Of a stretch of DNA of 64,000 nucleotides, positions 8,581 through 18,346 are shown in pieces. The notes below the pieces were generated by a model. That model was not told where the DNA came from. It did no database searches and was given only the letters and a program-made list of their open reading frames with translations. Source of the DNA: Ascidiaceihabitans sp039975415. Its GTDB lineage: Bacteria > Pseudomonadota > Alphaproteobacteria > Rhodobacterales > Rhodobacteraceae. How positions within the stretch are numbered: position 1 is the first letter of the stretch; each line of letters opens with the position of its first letter. The position numbers were made by a program, and so were the translations under genes. The DNA is taken from the NCBI RefSeq assembly GCF_039975415.1, contig NZ_JBDWHD010000009.1; one strand, given 5' to 3'.

Positions 8581-9926
8581 TAAATCTGGCCCCCGTCGGC
8601 CAGCACACCCAAGATCCGCGCCATCTCAATGCGCAGACGTGCCGCTTCGTATTTGGTGGTAACTTCACTTGTTTGAGCGCGCGCAAAGGTTTCATAGACG
8701 CCAACAACGTCCATCACCTGACGCTGTCCTGCGCGGTATTGTTCCTGAAACAGGTCCAGGTTTTGCTTGGCTTGCTGGCGCAGGTTTGAGGCTTCGCCCG
8801 TTTGACGGGTTTTGGCCGCAATCTGGCTTTCAAGGCTTTTTAGCGCGCGATTGGAATCTTCCGTGGCTTCCAGCACCAAACGGCCAGCGGTTTCTTTGGC
8901 CACTTCGATGGATTTCAAACGCGCACCTGTGCCAAGACCCAACTGTGCGCCCCCACCATTGACCGTCACACCGCCATTTGCGCCCAGCGTGCCACGGGCC
9001 GAAAGGCCAGGCAATTGGCTTGCACGATCCACAGAAGCCGCAGCAATCGCACGTGTTTTTTCGGCTTCGGCACGCACCACAGCCAAAGGCTGCGCCGCAT
9101 TTGCGGAGACCGGCAACCGCGTAATTCCGCGCACATCTGTCAGCGGATCAATCGCCATCGCGTTCAATTCCGACAGGTTTGTGCGGGCTGTTTCGCGGCT
9201 GGCTTCCAGATCGGCGCGGATTTCAGCCAGCTTCTGGCGGATAATGTTCAGATCAGAGCGGTCAGAAACACCACCGCGCACGCGCTCGGACATGATGTAT
9301 TCAAAGCGGCTCATGTCCTCAAACGTGGTTTCGGAAAGTGACGCCTTTTCGCGCCCTTCTGCGGCGGCCAAGTACAATGTCAGCGCGGTTGCCGCGCGGT
9401 CGTTGGTGTCTTCGGCCAAGGCCACGGCTGCGACTTCGACATCCGCTTTAGCAAAGGCGCGTTCGCCCTTCTTGCGTCCGTTGTCAAAGATCACCTGATC
9501 CACAACCAGATTGGCCACCACAGATGACAAGGATGTCAGCGAGATTTGCGGCCCAATCGTCGGCAACCAGTTCTTGCTGGCCGCTTCCGCACGCAATCGT
9601 GCGGATTTCAATTCAGATTCAGCCGCGCGGTTGTTGGCGGCCATCACAGATGTTGTGACCCGTTCAAAAGAACTGCTTTCGGGCACGATAGATCGCCGGC
9701 TGACCAGCCCTTGAATGATCGTGCTTTCAGCGTTCAGCTTGTCATCGTATTTGGTGTCCGTTGAGGCATATGCGGTCGTTTTTGGCGCCGCTGCCGTTTC
9801 TGTCACACCGGTTTCGGGTGCGCGCATTCGCGAGACAAGATTACTGTCTCCGAAGTCACTCATACAGCCCGAAAGCCCAATTACTACTGCACAGGCTACG
9901 CCTGTACCTTTTACACCATGCCCCAT
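8580..9926 (-). CDS. TolC family outer membrane lipoprotein (type I secretion)
   Basis: A 448-aa outer membrane efflux protein. The N-terminus has a lipoprotein signal ending in LSGC, so the mature protein would be acylated at Cys21. Two long alpha-helical repeats rich in Ala, Glu and Arg (about 90-270 and 290-430) match the TolC tunnel architecture, and the gene order fits. It forms the outer membrane exit for the adhesin. A stem-loop (9978-10000) separates it from the adhesin gene upstream, possibly to lower its expression relative to the abundant adhesin. Confidence 0.88.
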   Translation of the reverse strand: MGHGVKGTGVACAVVIGLSGCMSDFGDSNLVSRMRAPETGVTETAAAPKTTAYASTDTKYDDKLNAESTIIQGLVSRRSIVPESSSFERVTTSVMAANNRAAESELKSARLRAEAASKNWLPTIGPQISLTSLSSVVANLVVDQVIFDNGRKKGERAFAKADVEVAAVALAEDTNDRAATALTLYLAAAEGREKASLSETTFEDMSRFEYIMSERVRGGVSDRSDLNIIRQKLAEIRADLEASRETARTNLSELNAMAIDPLTDVRGITRLPVSANAAQPLAVVRAEAEKTRAIAAASVDRASQLPGLSARGTLGANGGVTVNGGGAQLGLGTGARLKSIEVAKETAGRLVLEATEDSNRALKSLESQIAAKTRQTGEASNLRQQAKQNLDLFQEQYRAGQRQVMDVVGVYETFARAQTSEVTTKYEAARLRIEMARILGVLADGGQI

Positions 9927-9977
9927 GTCCTGCCCTTAACGTGCCGGTACTATTATTTTGTTGTGGTGGGCGCGGTT

Positions 9978-10000
9978 CGGGATCGCTTTTGTGGATCCCG
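9978..10000 (-). promoter_or_regulatory. Intercistronic stem-loop between adhesin and tolC-like gene
   Basis: A perfect 7-bp inverted repeat (CGGGATC / GATCCCG) with a 9-base loop lies in the 117-base gap between adhesin stop and tolC start. There is no T-run after it in the reading direction, so it looks like an mRNA-stability or attenuation element rather than a full terminator. Confidence 0.4.
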
Positions 10001-10043
10001 TCCCCGCCTCAATTATAATGGATCGGCCAAAATCCTGTAGCCT

Positions 10044-13000
10044 TTAGCCGATCACAGTATTCACTGTGATTTCATCATCGATCAGCACGGTGCCTGCACC
10101 GACGTTGTAGATGTTGTAATCTGCGCCATCGACAGTTGTGGTCCCGGCGGCCTGTCCGCCTGTCAGGGTCACTTGGTCGTCGCCGCCACCTGTCACGATC
10201 AACTGATCCGTGTTCGAGGACAGGTTCACAAGCTGCGCTTCGTTGATTGTCAGATGCGCTTCTTCCGCAAAGTTCAGATCAACGGTTTCAACCTGATAAT
10301 TGCCCAAGCCCGGTGTCGCCAAAGACGTTGTCGATCCTGCAACGCCGTCATCAAGCACAACATATGTGCCTGCGGTGTTGCCAGCATCGTCTGTTGCCGT
10401 GATCACAAGGTTTGAGCCGTCCGGCACATCACTGCCAAACCGGAATTCGGTTTCACCAAATGCGTTGTCTGCAGATTGCGCCGGTGTGGCGGTGATTGCA
10501 GAATCCGTAACCTGCGCAATGGACACATCATCATCGGTTTGCTCGATGGAAATGCCGCGCACACCATCACCAATTGTTGTCAGCGATGCCATGACCGGCC
10601 CGTCGGGCGCGTCCGTGTCAATACGCAGAGTGTCCGAAATCGTGGCCGTGTTGTCATGCGCATCGGTTGCCATAACCGTAATGTCAGCGTCATAGCTGCC
10701 AGCAGGGATCGCCGAAGCCGGAACATCCAGGCTCCAGTTGCCTGCCGCATCCACATTCGCCACCAGCGTGGTGCCGTGGAAGTCTACAACAACAGTAGAC
10801 CCGGCTTCGACCTGCCCACCAAGGCTGATGCCCGTGCTGGCTTCGGACGCGTTCACCACGTTGTCGCCTGCCACGTTACCCGCCGAGAAGTTCAGCGTGT
10901 TGACCAATGTGTCGACTTCAACAGTGTCGTTAATGGTTGCCACGTTGCCAGCGGCATCCGTCGCCGTCACTTCCAAAGCGACATTTTGTTCGCCTGTTGT
11001 GATCTGGTTGGATTGGTACGCCGCCGTCCAGTTGCCGTTGGCATCCACAGTCGCAGGCACGGTAACACCGCCCAACGTGACCATTACGGACGATCCCGGT
11101 TCAGTTGTGCCTGTGATGGTAACGCCAGATGCCTGTTCGGACGCGTTGATCACGCCATCACCTGCAACTGTATTTGCGCTTACCGACATGTTGTCGACCT
11201 GCGTGTCTACCTGAACGCTGTCCGTGGCCGTGCGTGTGTTGCCTGCAGCGTCTGTTGTGGTCGCTTCGATATTGGCAGTGTACGTGCCCGGTGCGATTTC
11301 GCCTGCTGCAAATGTTGCATTCCAGACGCCGTTTGCGCCCGTCACTACGGTATGGCTGACGCCGCCCATTGTTACGGTCACAATTGCACTTGGGTCTGCG
11401 GTACCGGACAAGACAACACCGTCGCTGGCCTCGGCTGCGTTGATGATGTCATCGCCTTCGACCGGCGCAGGGCTGATGGTCAAAAGACCCGCTTCGGTAT
11501 CAACGCTGACGGATTGCGTGATTTCAGACGTGTTGCCTGCCGCGTCCGTGGCTGTCGCCGTCATGGTCGTGGTGTATGTGCCGCCAGCCAGCTGATCGCT
11601 GCTGAAGGTCGCAGTCCAGCTGCCGTTTGCGGCAACTGTTGCTGTTGTTGTCACCCCACCCAGAACAACAGAGACTGTTGAACCCGGTTCGGCTTGCCCC
11701 GTGACCACCAGACCCGATTGTGCTTCGGCTTGGTTGATCACACCGTCTGCACCGCCTGCGGTAGAGGTGTAGTTGAAGGCATTTACAAAGGTGTCGACCT
11801 GCACTGTGCCCGTTGTGGTCGCAGAGTTGCCGTTGGCATCCGTCGCAACCGCGGTCACGGTTGCATCGTATTCGCCCGACGCCACCGCTGAGGCGGGGAA
11901 ATCCACCGTCCAGCTGCCGTCAGACGCCACAGTCGCGGCCAGAGTTGTCGATCCGAATGTCACACTTACAGTCGATCCAGCCTGCGCGGACCCTGTCAGG
12001 GTGATCCCACCGGCAGCTTCGACGCCATTTACAGTACCATCACCGCCAACAGCTGATGTGTTGATGACAACTTCACTGACCGTGTCGATCACCAGAACTT
12101 CAGAATAGGTCGAGGCATTGCCCAGCGCATCTGTCGCCACAATCGTCATGGTCTCGGAATATTCGCCGCCAGCGAATGTGCCTGCGGGCCATGTCACGGA
12201 CCAAGATCCGTCGTCGCCCACTGTGGTCGTTTGCGTGTTGCCCGCGACGGTCACGCTGACGGATGCACCTGCTTCACCGGTGCCGCCCACTGTCGCGCCG
12301 CCATCCAATTCGGATGCGTTAAAGATATCGCCATTGGATTCAGTGCCGAATGTAACGGACACTTCCGGCGGCGTTGTGTCGATGAGAAAAACAGGACCAT
12401 CCAGATCATATGTCTCACCGCCGCCCGTGACTGTTACGTCTGCTTGGGATGTGCCGTCGCTTGGCAGATTGTCACCGTCAAAAGTCACGCCCCATGTGCC
12501 ATCGTCGCCAATCAGCGTATCCAAGGATTGGTCCCCCACGACCACTTCGACCAGATCGCCGGGATGACCGGTGCCTGTCACAACAACCTCGTATGGCATC
12601 ACCGTGCCGCCGACGCTTGGCGTGCTGTCGGCATTGTCCACAGTTGGTTCTGTGTGTGGTGGTTCACCACCACCGCCACCGCCACCGCCGCCACCACCGA
12701 CAACGGCCAGACCGCCGACGCCAGCTGCGACACCTGCGGCACCCAAGCCGCCACCGCCCAGCAATGCGCCCAGTGGCGCAAGCATGGACACTTCGTCGTC
12801 AGCAACGGGGCCCACAGCAACTTCTGTGCGACCCAAATAGATCAAATCATCAGATGGGCTCCATTTGCCCCACTGCTCTGTTGGACCGAACTGGGCGTAA
12901 AGGCCACCATCGGTTGTTTCAACAAATGCAACTTCATTCAGGTAGCCGTCGGCGCTGATGAACAGGCGGTTCGCCTCGCCAGCGTCATTGAAGTAATTCT

Positions 13001-13205
13001 CGATCACGATAATGCGGCCATCCGAGAGCACGATGCTCAAATCGTCGCCGCTGCGCGAATGCCCCTCCATGTCCACTTGACGCAGATTGAGGGAAATTTC
13101 CTGACCATTTGTGACCTGGATTGTAGTCGTTTCAGCCTCTGCTGATACCGTACCACGATTTAATGCGCCCGCACCATCACGGACGACGAAATCAATCGCC
13201 TTCAT
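10044..13205 (-). CDS. BapA/LapA-like Ig-repeat surface adhesin, type I secreted
   Basis: A 1053-aa protein. Residues 1-140 match the BapA prefix-like N-terminal domain (GYLNEVAF, GKWSPSDDLIYLG). A hydrophobic Gly/Ala stretch (141-169) and 11 consecutive glycines (170-180) follow. One divergent Ig-like domain (about 184-277) precedes six Ig-like repeats of 97-98 residues (278-864), each ending in VDT or IDT. The C-terminus (865-1053) is acidic, with GGGDDQVTLTGG resembling one degenerate RTX turn, and should contain the uncleaved secretion signal. No classical signal peptide is present. It probably mediates surface attachment or biofilm formation. Its exporter is encoded just downstream. At about 100 kDa it is small for this family. 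Confidence 0.85.
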   Translation of the reverse strand: MKAIDFVVRDGAGALNRGTVSAEAETTTIQVTNGQEISLNLRQVDMEGHSRSGDDLSIVLSDGRIIVIENYFNDAGEANRLFISADGYLNEVAFVETTDGGLYAQFGPTEQWGKWSPSDDLIYLGRTEVAVGPVADDEVSMLAPLGALLGGGGLGAAGVAAGVGGLAVVGGGGGGGGGGGEPPHTEPTVDNADSTPSVGGTVMPYEVVVTGTGHPGDLVEVVVGDQSLDTLIGDDGTWGVTFDGDNLPSDGTSQADVTVTGGGETYDLDGPVFLIDTTPPEVSVTFGTESNGDIFNASELDGGATVGGTGEAGASVSVTVAGNTQTTTVGDDGSWSVTWPAGTFAGGEYSETMTIVATDALGNASTYSEVLVIDTVSEVVINTSAVGGDGTVNGVEAAGGITLTGSAQAGSTVSVTFGSTTLAATVASDGSWTVDFPASAVASGEYDATVTAVATDANGNSATTTGTVQVDTFVNAFNYTSTAGGADGVINQAEAQSGLVVTGQAEPGSTVSVVLGGVTTTATVAANGSWTATFSSDQLAGGTYTTTMTATATDAAGNTSEITQSVSVDTEAGLLTISPAPVEGDDIINAAEASDGVVLSGTADPSAIVTVTMGGVSHTVVTGANGVWNATFAAGEIAPGTYTANIEATTTDAAGNTRTATDSVQVDTQVDNMSVSANTVAGDGVINASEQASGVTITGTTEPGSSVMVTLGGVTVPATVDANGNWTAAYQSNQITTGEQNVALEVTATDAAGNVATINDTVEVDTLVNTLNFSAGNVAGDNVVNASEASTGISLGGQVEAGSTVVVDFHGTTLVANVDAAGNWSLDVPASAIPAGSYDADITVMATDAHDNTATISDTLRIDTDAPDGPVMASLTTIGDGVRGISIEQTDDDVSIAQVTDSAITATPAQSADNAFGETEFRFGSDVPDGSNLVITATDDAGNTAGTYVVLDDGVAGSTTSLATPGLGNYQVETVDLNFAEEAHLTINEAQLVNLSSNTDQLIVTGGGDDQVTLTGGQAAGTTTVDGADYNIYNVGAGTVLIDDEITVNTVIG
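10614..12374 (-). repeat. Six tandem about 294-bp repeats encoding Ig-like domains
   Basis: Six in-frame units of 97-98 codons inside the adhesin. Shared landmarks in each are NASE/NAAE/NGVE near the start, a central DGSW/NGSW/GNW motif, ATDAxGN and a terminal VDT/IDT. Units are diverged at the amino-acid level, so recent homogenisation is not obvious. Confidence 0.85.
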
Positions 13206-13455
13206 AACACCACCACTCTACCTCGAAACCCATTCAATGCGGGTCTCATTTTGTGTTTTTCTTCAGCAGGCGTTGTTTTTTTTGCCGCTCTGCTTGCGTT
13301 CTGTGTTTTGCAACTTAACGCAAAGGCGAATCTAGGGCTAGTCTCTTTTTTCACCAAAATCGCTATTTCGTGAGGCTTTGGGTACATGTGGCCTTCAATT
13401 CGGGGCAGAAGTGTTGTCCTTATTGTGGCACCGCCAGCAACAAAAGGGGCCAAAG
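13206..13455 (+). promoter_or_regulatory. Divergent intergenic region: adhesin operon / glycerate kinase
   Basis: The 250-base gap between divergently transcribed genes must hold the promoters of the adhesin operon (minus) and of the glycerate kinase (plus). It contains T-rich tracts (13246-13280). I see no riboswitch or strong palindrome. Confidence 0.4.
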
Positions 13456-14556
13456 ATGTCCACAGCAGATGATTTGGTCACCATATGGACGGCAGGCGTT
13501 GATGCCGTCATTGGACGTCGCGCTGTGTGCGATGCGCTGCGTCAGCACAATGTGATGCGCCCTGACGCGGTGATTGCAGTTGGAAAAGCGGCCGCATCTA
13601 TGGCCGCAGCAGCACATGATGCCTTTGGCCCTTTGCCCATGTTGATTGTGACAAAGCACGGACATGTAAATGACGCCCCGCAAAACGCGGAAATTATCGA
13701 AGCCGCACATCCCGTGCCAGATGCACAAAGTCTGAAAGCCGGGGCGCGGTTGATCGACGCCGTGGACAATATGGCCCAAGACACACATCTGCTGGTGCTG
13801 ACATCCGGCGGTGCCTCTGCTTTGGCCGAGCATCTCGTGGACGGGTTGTCTTTGGGCGATCTTGCGGACCGCACCCAAGCCCTGCTTGCGTCAGGGCAAG
13901 ACATTCACGCCATCAATGCGCTGCGCAAAGATCTGTCCGCAATAAAGGGCGGCAAACTTCTGGCACGCTTCAAAGGGCAACGCATCACCAGCCTTGCCAT
14001 TTCCGATGTCGAGGGGGACGCTTTGGGCGTCATAGGGTCAGGCATTGGCGATGCGCCTGCTGACACACCGTTTGATTTTGCCCCATACATCGTCGCCAGC
14101 AACGCCATCGCCCGTGCGGCAGCAGCACATGCGGCGCCGGGCGTTGTTTTAAGCAATACTGAAGACCTTTACGACGATGTCGTAGCGCTGGCACCGCGCA
14201 TCGCGGCCCAAGTGCTTGCGGCAGGTCCGGGCCTGCACATCAAAGGGGGTGAGCCAACAGTGATATTGCCGCCCAACCCCGGCAAAGGCGGACGCAACAT
14301 GGCATTGGCTTTGCTATTGGCCCGCGAAATTGCGGGGATCGAAGGCGTGCAAATTCTGGTTGCAGGCACCGATGGCACAGACGGGCCAACGGATGCGGCG
14401 GGCGCTTTGGTGGACGGGCACACGTGGGACGTGAGCGGGTCAGAGGCTTTGAACACTGCAAATGCCGCCCCGTGGCTGGACGCCCGTGGGGCGTTGTTTC
14501 GCAGCGGACCGACAGGAACAAACGTGATGGACATATTGATCGCCAAACGGACCTGA
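13456..14556 (+). CDS. Glycerate 2-kinase (MOFRL / DUF4147 family)
   Basis: A 366-aa protein. The N-terminal DUF4147 region includes AVGKAA near residue 40 and the LTSGGASAL motif. The C-terminal MOFRL domain includes GPTDAAGA and GPTGTNVMD at the end. This family phosphorylates D-glycerate to 2-phosphoglycerate and was long annotated as hydroxypyruvate reductase (TtuD). It connects glyoxylate/hydroxypyruvate metabolism to glycolysis. The ATG at 13456 has an AAAGGGG-like site upstream. It is followed within 60 bases by the CocE-type hydrolase, probably in one transcript. Confidence 0.9.
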   Translation: MSTADDLVTIWTAGVDAVIGRRAVCDALRQHNVMRPDAVIAVGKAAASMAAAAHDAFGPLPMLIVTKHGHVNDAPQNAEIIEAAHPVPDAQSLKAGARLIDAVDNMAQDTHLLVLTSGGASALAEHLVDGLSLGDLADRTQALLASGQDIHAINALRKDLSAIKGGKLLARFKGQRITSLAISDVEGDALGVIGSGIGDAPADTPFDFAPYIVASNAIARAAAAHAAPGVVLSNTEDLYDDVVALAPRIAAQVLAAGPGLHIKGGEPTVILPPNPGKGGRNMALALLLAREIAGIEGVQILVAGTDGTDGPTDAAGALVDGHTWDVSGSEALNTANAAPWLDARGALFRSGPTGTNVMDILIAKRT

Positions 14557-14614
14557 CCCGGGTACGCACCGCGCCCGCTTGACAGCCACACCACCTTCGC
14601 CGCACCGTCGCGCC

Positions 14615-16624
14615 ATGACACATCAAAAACTCCGCGCCATCGAAGAAAACGCCGATTATGGCATCACCCTGTCCGATGGCACCCGCCTGTCGGCCCGCGT
14701 CTGGATGCCAAAGGATGCCGGTGATGATCCGGTGCCTGCCATCCTCGAATTCCTACCCTACCGCAAGCGCGACGGCACAACCGCGCGGGACGCATTGACC
14801 CATCCCTATTTCGCGCAGCGCGGCTATGCCTGCGTGCGTGTCGATATGCGCGGCAATGGCGACAGTTATGGTGTGATGGAAGACGAATACACCCAACAGG
14901 AACTGGATGATGCCGTTGAAGTCATTCACCATCTTGCCACACAAGGTTGGTGCAACGGCCGCGTGGGTATGATGGGCATCAGCTGGGGCGGGTTCAACGG
15001 GTTACAAGTTGCCGCGATGACGCCTGAGCCTTTGAAAGCGGTGATAACTTTATGTTCGACTGTCGACCGCTTTGCCGACGACATCCACTATAAGGGCGGC
15101 TGCCTTTTGAATGAAAATCTGGGCTGGGGGGCGACCATGTGGTCCTATTCCAGCCGGGCACCGGACCCTGCCTTGCGTGAGGACTGGCGCGAAATGTGGT
15201 TGGAGCGTTTGGAAAACGAACCTTTCCTGCCGTCCACATGGCTGCGCCACCAGACACGAGACGACTATTGGAAACACGGCTCCGTTTGTGAAAGCTACGA
15301 TACAATCAAGGCCAAGGTTCTCGCTGTTGGCGGTTGGGGAGATGCCTACAAAAATGCAGTCCCACAGATTGTCAAAAATATTCCCGGCGCCAAAGGTATC
15401 ATCGGACCCTGGGTCCACAAATACCCGCATTTTGCAGTGCCCGAACCGCGTATCGGCTTTCTGCAAGAGGCGTTGCGGTGGTGGGACACATGGCTGAAGG
15501 ATGCAGACACCGGGGTGGATCAAGATCCACCTTACCGCGTCTACCAGATGGACGGTGTGCGTCCTGCGACGTGGTACGCAGAGCGCCCCGGTCATTGGCG
15601 CGCTTTAGACCGATGGCCGGAAACAGGCATCCACGCCCCGGCGGCCCGATATTCCTTTCAGCAAGACGGCACTCTGACTGAGGGACATCCGCCCGAGCCC
15701 ATCAACGTGTCGGTATCCTCGCCCCAGGATTGTGGAATGGACGCCGGTGAATACTGCGCCATATGGTTGGGCCCCGAACAGCCCGGCGACCAACGCCGCG
15801 ACGATGCGCTGTCGGCCACATGGGACAGCGATCCCTTGACCTTTGATCTGAACATCACAGGCGCGCCGAATATCTTTTTGCGTGTGGCATCTGACAAACC
15901 TGTGGCGCAGATTGCAGTCCGCTTGAACCATGTGCATCCCGATGGGGCATCGACCCGCATCACCTATGGCGTATTGAACCTGAACACCCCTATCGCCGGA
16001 CAAGCGCCGCATGATTTGGTAGACGGCGAATGGGGGTGGGGCACATTGAATTTGGACAATGTGGCCTACACCGTTCCTGCAGGTCACAGGCTACGCATTG
16101 CGGTGTCTGACACTTATTGGCCGCTGATCTGGCCATCGCCCGAAAAAACATCACTGCGTATCGTGAAGGGGGCCGCGACCCTGCCCACTTCTTTGGGCCC
16201 AAGCAAGCAGCGCCCCACGCCGCAGTTCGCAGCCCCCGAAGCGGCACCACCATGGGAAACTGAAACACTACGTCCCGAAAACCACATACGTCGCCAAGAA
16301 ACCGACATGACCACAGGCATCGTATCTTTGGTCATCGAGGATGATTTTGGGAAAGTCCGCGATCTGGATCATGGCCTGATCAACGGCTCTATTGCCCGCG
16401 AACGCTGGGACATTCACCCGAATGACCCGCTGTCTGCAAGCGGCTCTTGCCACTGGAGCGACGAGATAGAGCGCGACAACTTGCGTCTGCGCACAGAGGC
16501 ACGGTGCGACATGTGGTCGGACGCGACGCATTTCTACCTTGCCGCGAAAATGGAAGCCTTCGAAAATGACGTGCTGATCTATGAACGCGACATCACAGAC
16601 AAAATAGAACGGAACGGCATCTGA
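14615..16624 (+). CDS. CocE/NonD family hydrolase
   Basis: A 669-aa alpha/beta-hydrolase of the X-Pro dipeptidyl-peptidase/cocaine-esterase class. The nucleophile elbow is GISWGG near residue 125, and DMRGNGDS near residue 80 is the family's oxyanion-side motif. The C-terminal half (about 390-560) is the jelly-roll domain found in CocE, with SATWDSDPLTFDL and VPAGHRLRIAVSD. An ATG at 14615 fits better than the TTG at 14579. It immediately precedes a peptide-type ABC importer, suggesting hydrolysis of an imported acyl-amino acid or peptide-like ester; the substrate is unknown. Confidence 0.85.
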   Translation: MTHQKLRAIEENADYGITLSDGTRLSARVWMPKDAGDDPVPAILEFLPYRKRDGTTARDALTHPYFAQRGYACVRVDMRGNGDSYGVMEDEYTQQELDDAVEVIHHLATQGWCNGRVGMMGISWGGFNGLQVAAMTPEPLKAVITLCSTVDRFADDIHYKGGCLLNENLGWGATMWSYSSRAPDPALREDWREMWLERLENEPFLPSTWLRHQTRDDYWKHGSVCESYDTIKAKVLAVGGWGDAYKNAVPQIVKNIPGAKGIIGPWVHKYPHFAVPEPRIGFLQEALRWWDTWLKDADTGVDQDPPYRVYQMDGVRPATWYAERPGHWRALDRWPETGIHAPAARYSFQQDGTLTEGHPPEPINVSVSSPQDCGMDAGEYCAIWLGPEQPGDQRRDDALSATWDSDPLTFDLNITGAPNIFLRVASDKPVAQIAVRLNHVHPDGASTRITYGVLNLNTPIAGQAPHDLVDGEWGWGTLNLDNVAYTVPAGHRLRIAVSDTYWPLIWPSPEKTSLRIVKGAATLPTSLGPSKQRPTPQFAAPEAAPPWETETLRPENHIRRQETDMTTGIVSLVIEDDFGKVRDLDHGLINGSIARERWDIHPNDPLSASGSCHWSDEIERDNLRLRTEARCDMWSDATHFYLAAKMEAFENDVLIYERDITDKIERNGI

Positions 16625-16750
16625 CGCATCTGTGTCATGAAAGCGTTATTAACACTTGCGAGCGCGGCATTAATGCGCAAACTTGATTCATCAATCAAGA
16701 AAAAGCCGCGCCACAGACGCGCGGATGTAGTCAACACGGGAGAAGATTTG

Positions 16751-18337
16751 ATGACGACGGAACTACAACACCTTACGGATAAGGTAAAGGCCGGCACCAT
16801 GACACGCCGCGAATTCATGAGCAAAGCTGCAGCACTTGGTGTGTCCGCAGCTGTTGCCACATCTTTCCTTGCGGATGCAGCCTATGCGGCAACGCCCGTC
16901 AAAGGCGGCACGTTCAAAATGGGCGTGCAGGGTGGCGAATCAACAAACAGCCAAGACCCTGCGACATGGGCCTCTGATGTGCCAATCGCCGGTGGCTTCT
17001 GCTGGGGTGAGACCTTGGCCTATGCGGGTCCGAATGGTCTGGAACCACGTGTTGCGGAAAGCTGGGAAGGCTCTTCAGATGCTAAAACATGGCGTTTCAA
17101 AGTCCGTCAGGGGATCACATTCTCTAACGGTGCCGCGGTAACAGCCGAAGACGTTCTGGCAACGATGCAGCGCCACTCGAACGAGGATTCCAAGTCCGGT
17201 GCTTTGGGCATCATGAAGGGCATCGAATCTATGCGCGCCGACGGCGACGTGTTTGAATTGACGCTGGCCATCGGCAACGCCGACTTGCCGTATCTGATGG
17301 CAGACTACCACTTGATCATTCAGCCCAACGGTGGCTTTGATGACGTGGCTGCCGCCATCGGCACCGGCCTTTACACGCTGGAAACCGATGAGCCGGGCGT
17401 GCGTATGACGTTCAAAAAGAACCCCAACCACTGGGCTGCAGACGAAATGGGCCACTATGACGCTGTTGAAGTGATCGTTTTGAACGATGCAACAGCGCGG
17501 ACTGCTGCGTTGCAATCCGGTCAGGTCGACACAATCAACCGTGTTGAACCAAAGATCGCGAAACTGTTGGGTCGTGCACCAAACATCGATGTGCGCACAA
17601 CATCGGGCCGTGGCCACTATGTGTTTATCGCCCACGTCGACACAGCACCTTTCGACAACAACGATCTGCGCCTTGCGTTGAAGTATGCGTTGAACCGTCA
17701 GGAAATGGTCGACAAAATCCTGCAAGGCTTTGGATCGGTCGGCAACGACATGCCCATCAACGAAGCCTACCCGCTGTTTGATGAATCGATCCCGCAGCGC
17801 GCGTTCGATCTTGAAAAGGCGGCAGAGCATTACAAAAAGTCCGGCCATGACGGATCGCCTATCATCCTGCGCGTTGCAGATGGTGCGTTCCCGGGTGCGG
17901 TTGATGCGGCAGCCTTGTTCCAGCAATCTTGCGAAGCGGCAGGCATTCCACTGGAAATCAAGCGTGAACCAAACGATGGTTACTGGTCCGAAGTCTGGAA
18001 CGTGCAGCCATATTGCGCATCCTATTGGGGTGGTCGTCCGGTCCAGGACCAGATGTATACCACGGCCTATCTGTCTACAGCAGACTGGAACGACACCCGC
18101 TGGAAGCGCGAGGATTTCGACGCGATGCTGTTGGAGGCCCGCGCAGAGCTGGACGAAGGCGCACGCAAAGAGATCTATTCCAAAATGGGTCGCTTGTTGA
18201 ACGAAGAAGGCGGCGTCATGGTGCCGATGTTCAACGACTTTGTGGATGCTGTGTCCTCAGACGTTCAGGGCTGGGAAACCAACCCGTCGGGTCCACAAAT
18301 GTACTGGACTGCTTTCGCCAAGACATGGAAGGCGTAA
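16751..18337 (+). CDS. ABC transporter substrate-binding protein, peptide/opine family (SBP_bac_5)
   Basis: A 528-aa periplasmic binding protein. The start at 16751 gives a Tat-type signal (TRREFMSKAAALG) ending AYAA near residue 46. The mature part has family hallmarks WRFKVRQGITFSNG and FDNNDLRLALKYALNRQEMV. It delivers peptides or similar solutes to the permeases encoded next. ATGs upstream (16637) would put about 38 unrelated residues before the signal. First gene of a four-gene importer operon, 10 bases ahead of the permease. Confidence 0.93.
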   Translation: MTTELQHLTDKVKAGTMTRREFMSKAAALGVSAAVATSFLADAAYAATPVKGGTFKMGVQGGESTNSQDPATWASDVPIAGGFCWGETLAYAGPNGLEPRVAESWEGSSDAKTWRFKVRQGITFSNGAAVTAEDVLATMQRHSNEDSKSGALGIMKGIESMRADGDVFELTLAIGNADLPYLMADYHLIIQPNGGFDDVAAAIGTGLYTLETDEPGVRMTFKKNPNHWAADEMGHYDAVEVIVLNDATARTAALQSGQVDTINRVEPKIAKLLGRAPNIDVRTTSGRGHYVFIAHVDTAPFDNNDLRLALKYALNRQEMVDKILQGFGSVGNDMPINEAYPLFDESIPQRAFDLEKAAEHYKKSGHDGSPIILRVADGAFPGAVDAAALFQQSCEAAGIPLEIKREPNDGYWSEVWNVQPYCASYWGGRPVQDQMYTTAYLSTADWNDTRWKREDFDAMLLEARAELDEGARKEIYSKMGRLLNEEGGVMVPMFNDFVDAVSSDVQGWETNPSGPQMYWTAFAKTWKA

Positions 18338-18346
18338 GGACACCTT

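Noticed and set aside
10476..11681. 401-codon plus-strand frame within the adhesin
   Set aside because: It is rich in Arg, Cys and His and merely reflects the repeats of the adhesin on the opposite strand.
12666..12698. GGT/GGC run as a simple-sequence repeat or CRISPR-like array
   Set aside because: It encodes 11 glycines in frame within the adhesin; no spaced repeats typical of CRISPR occur anywhere in the window.
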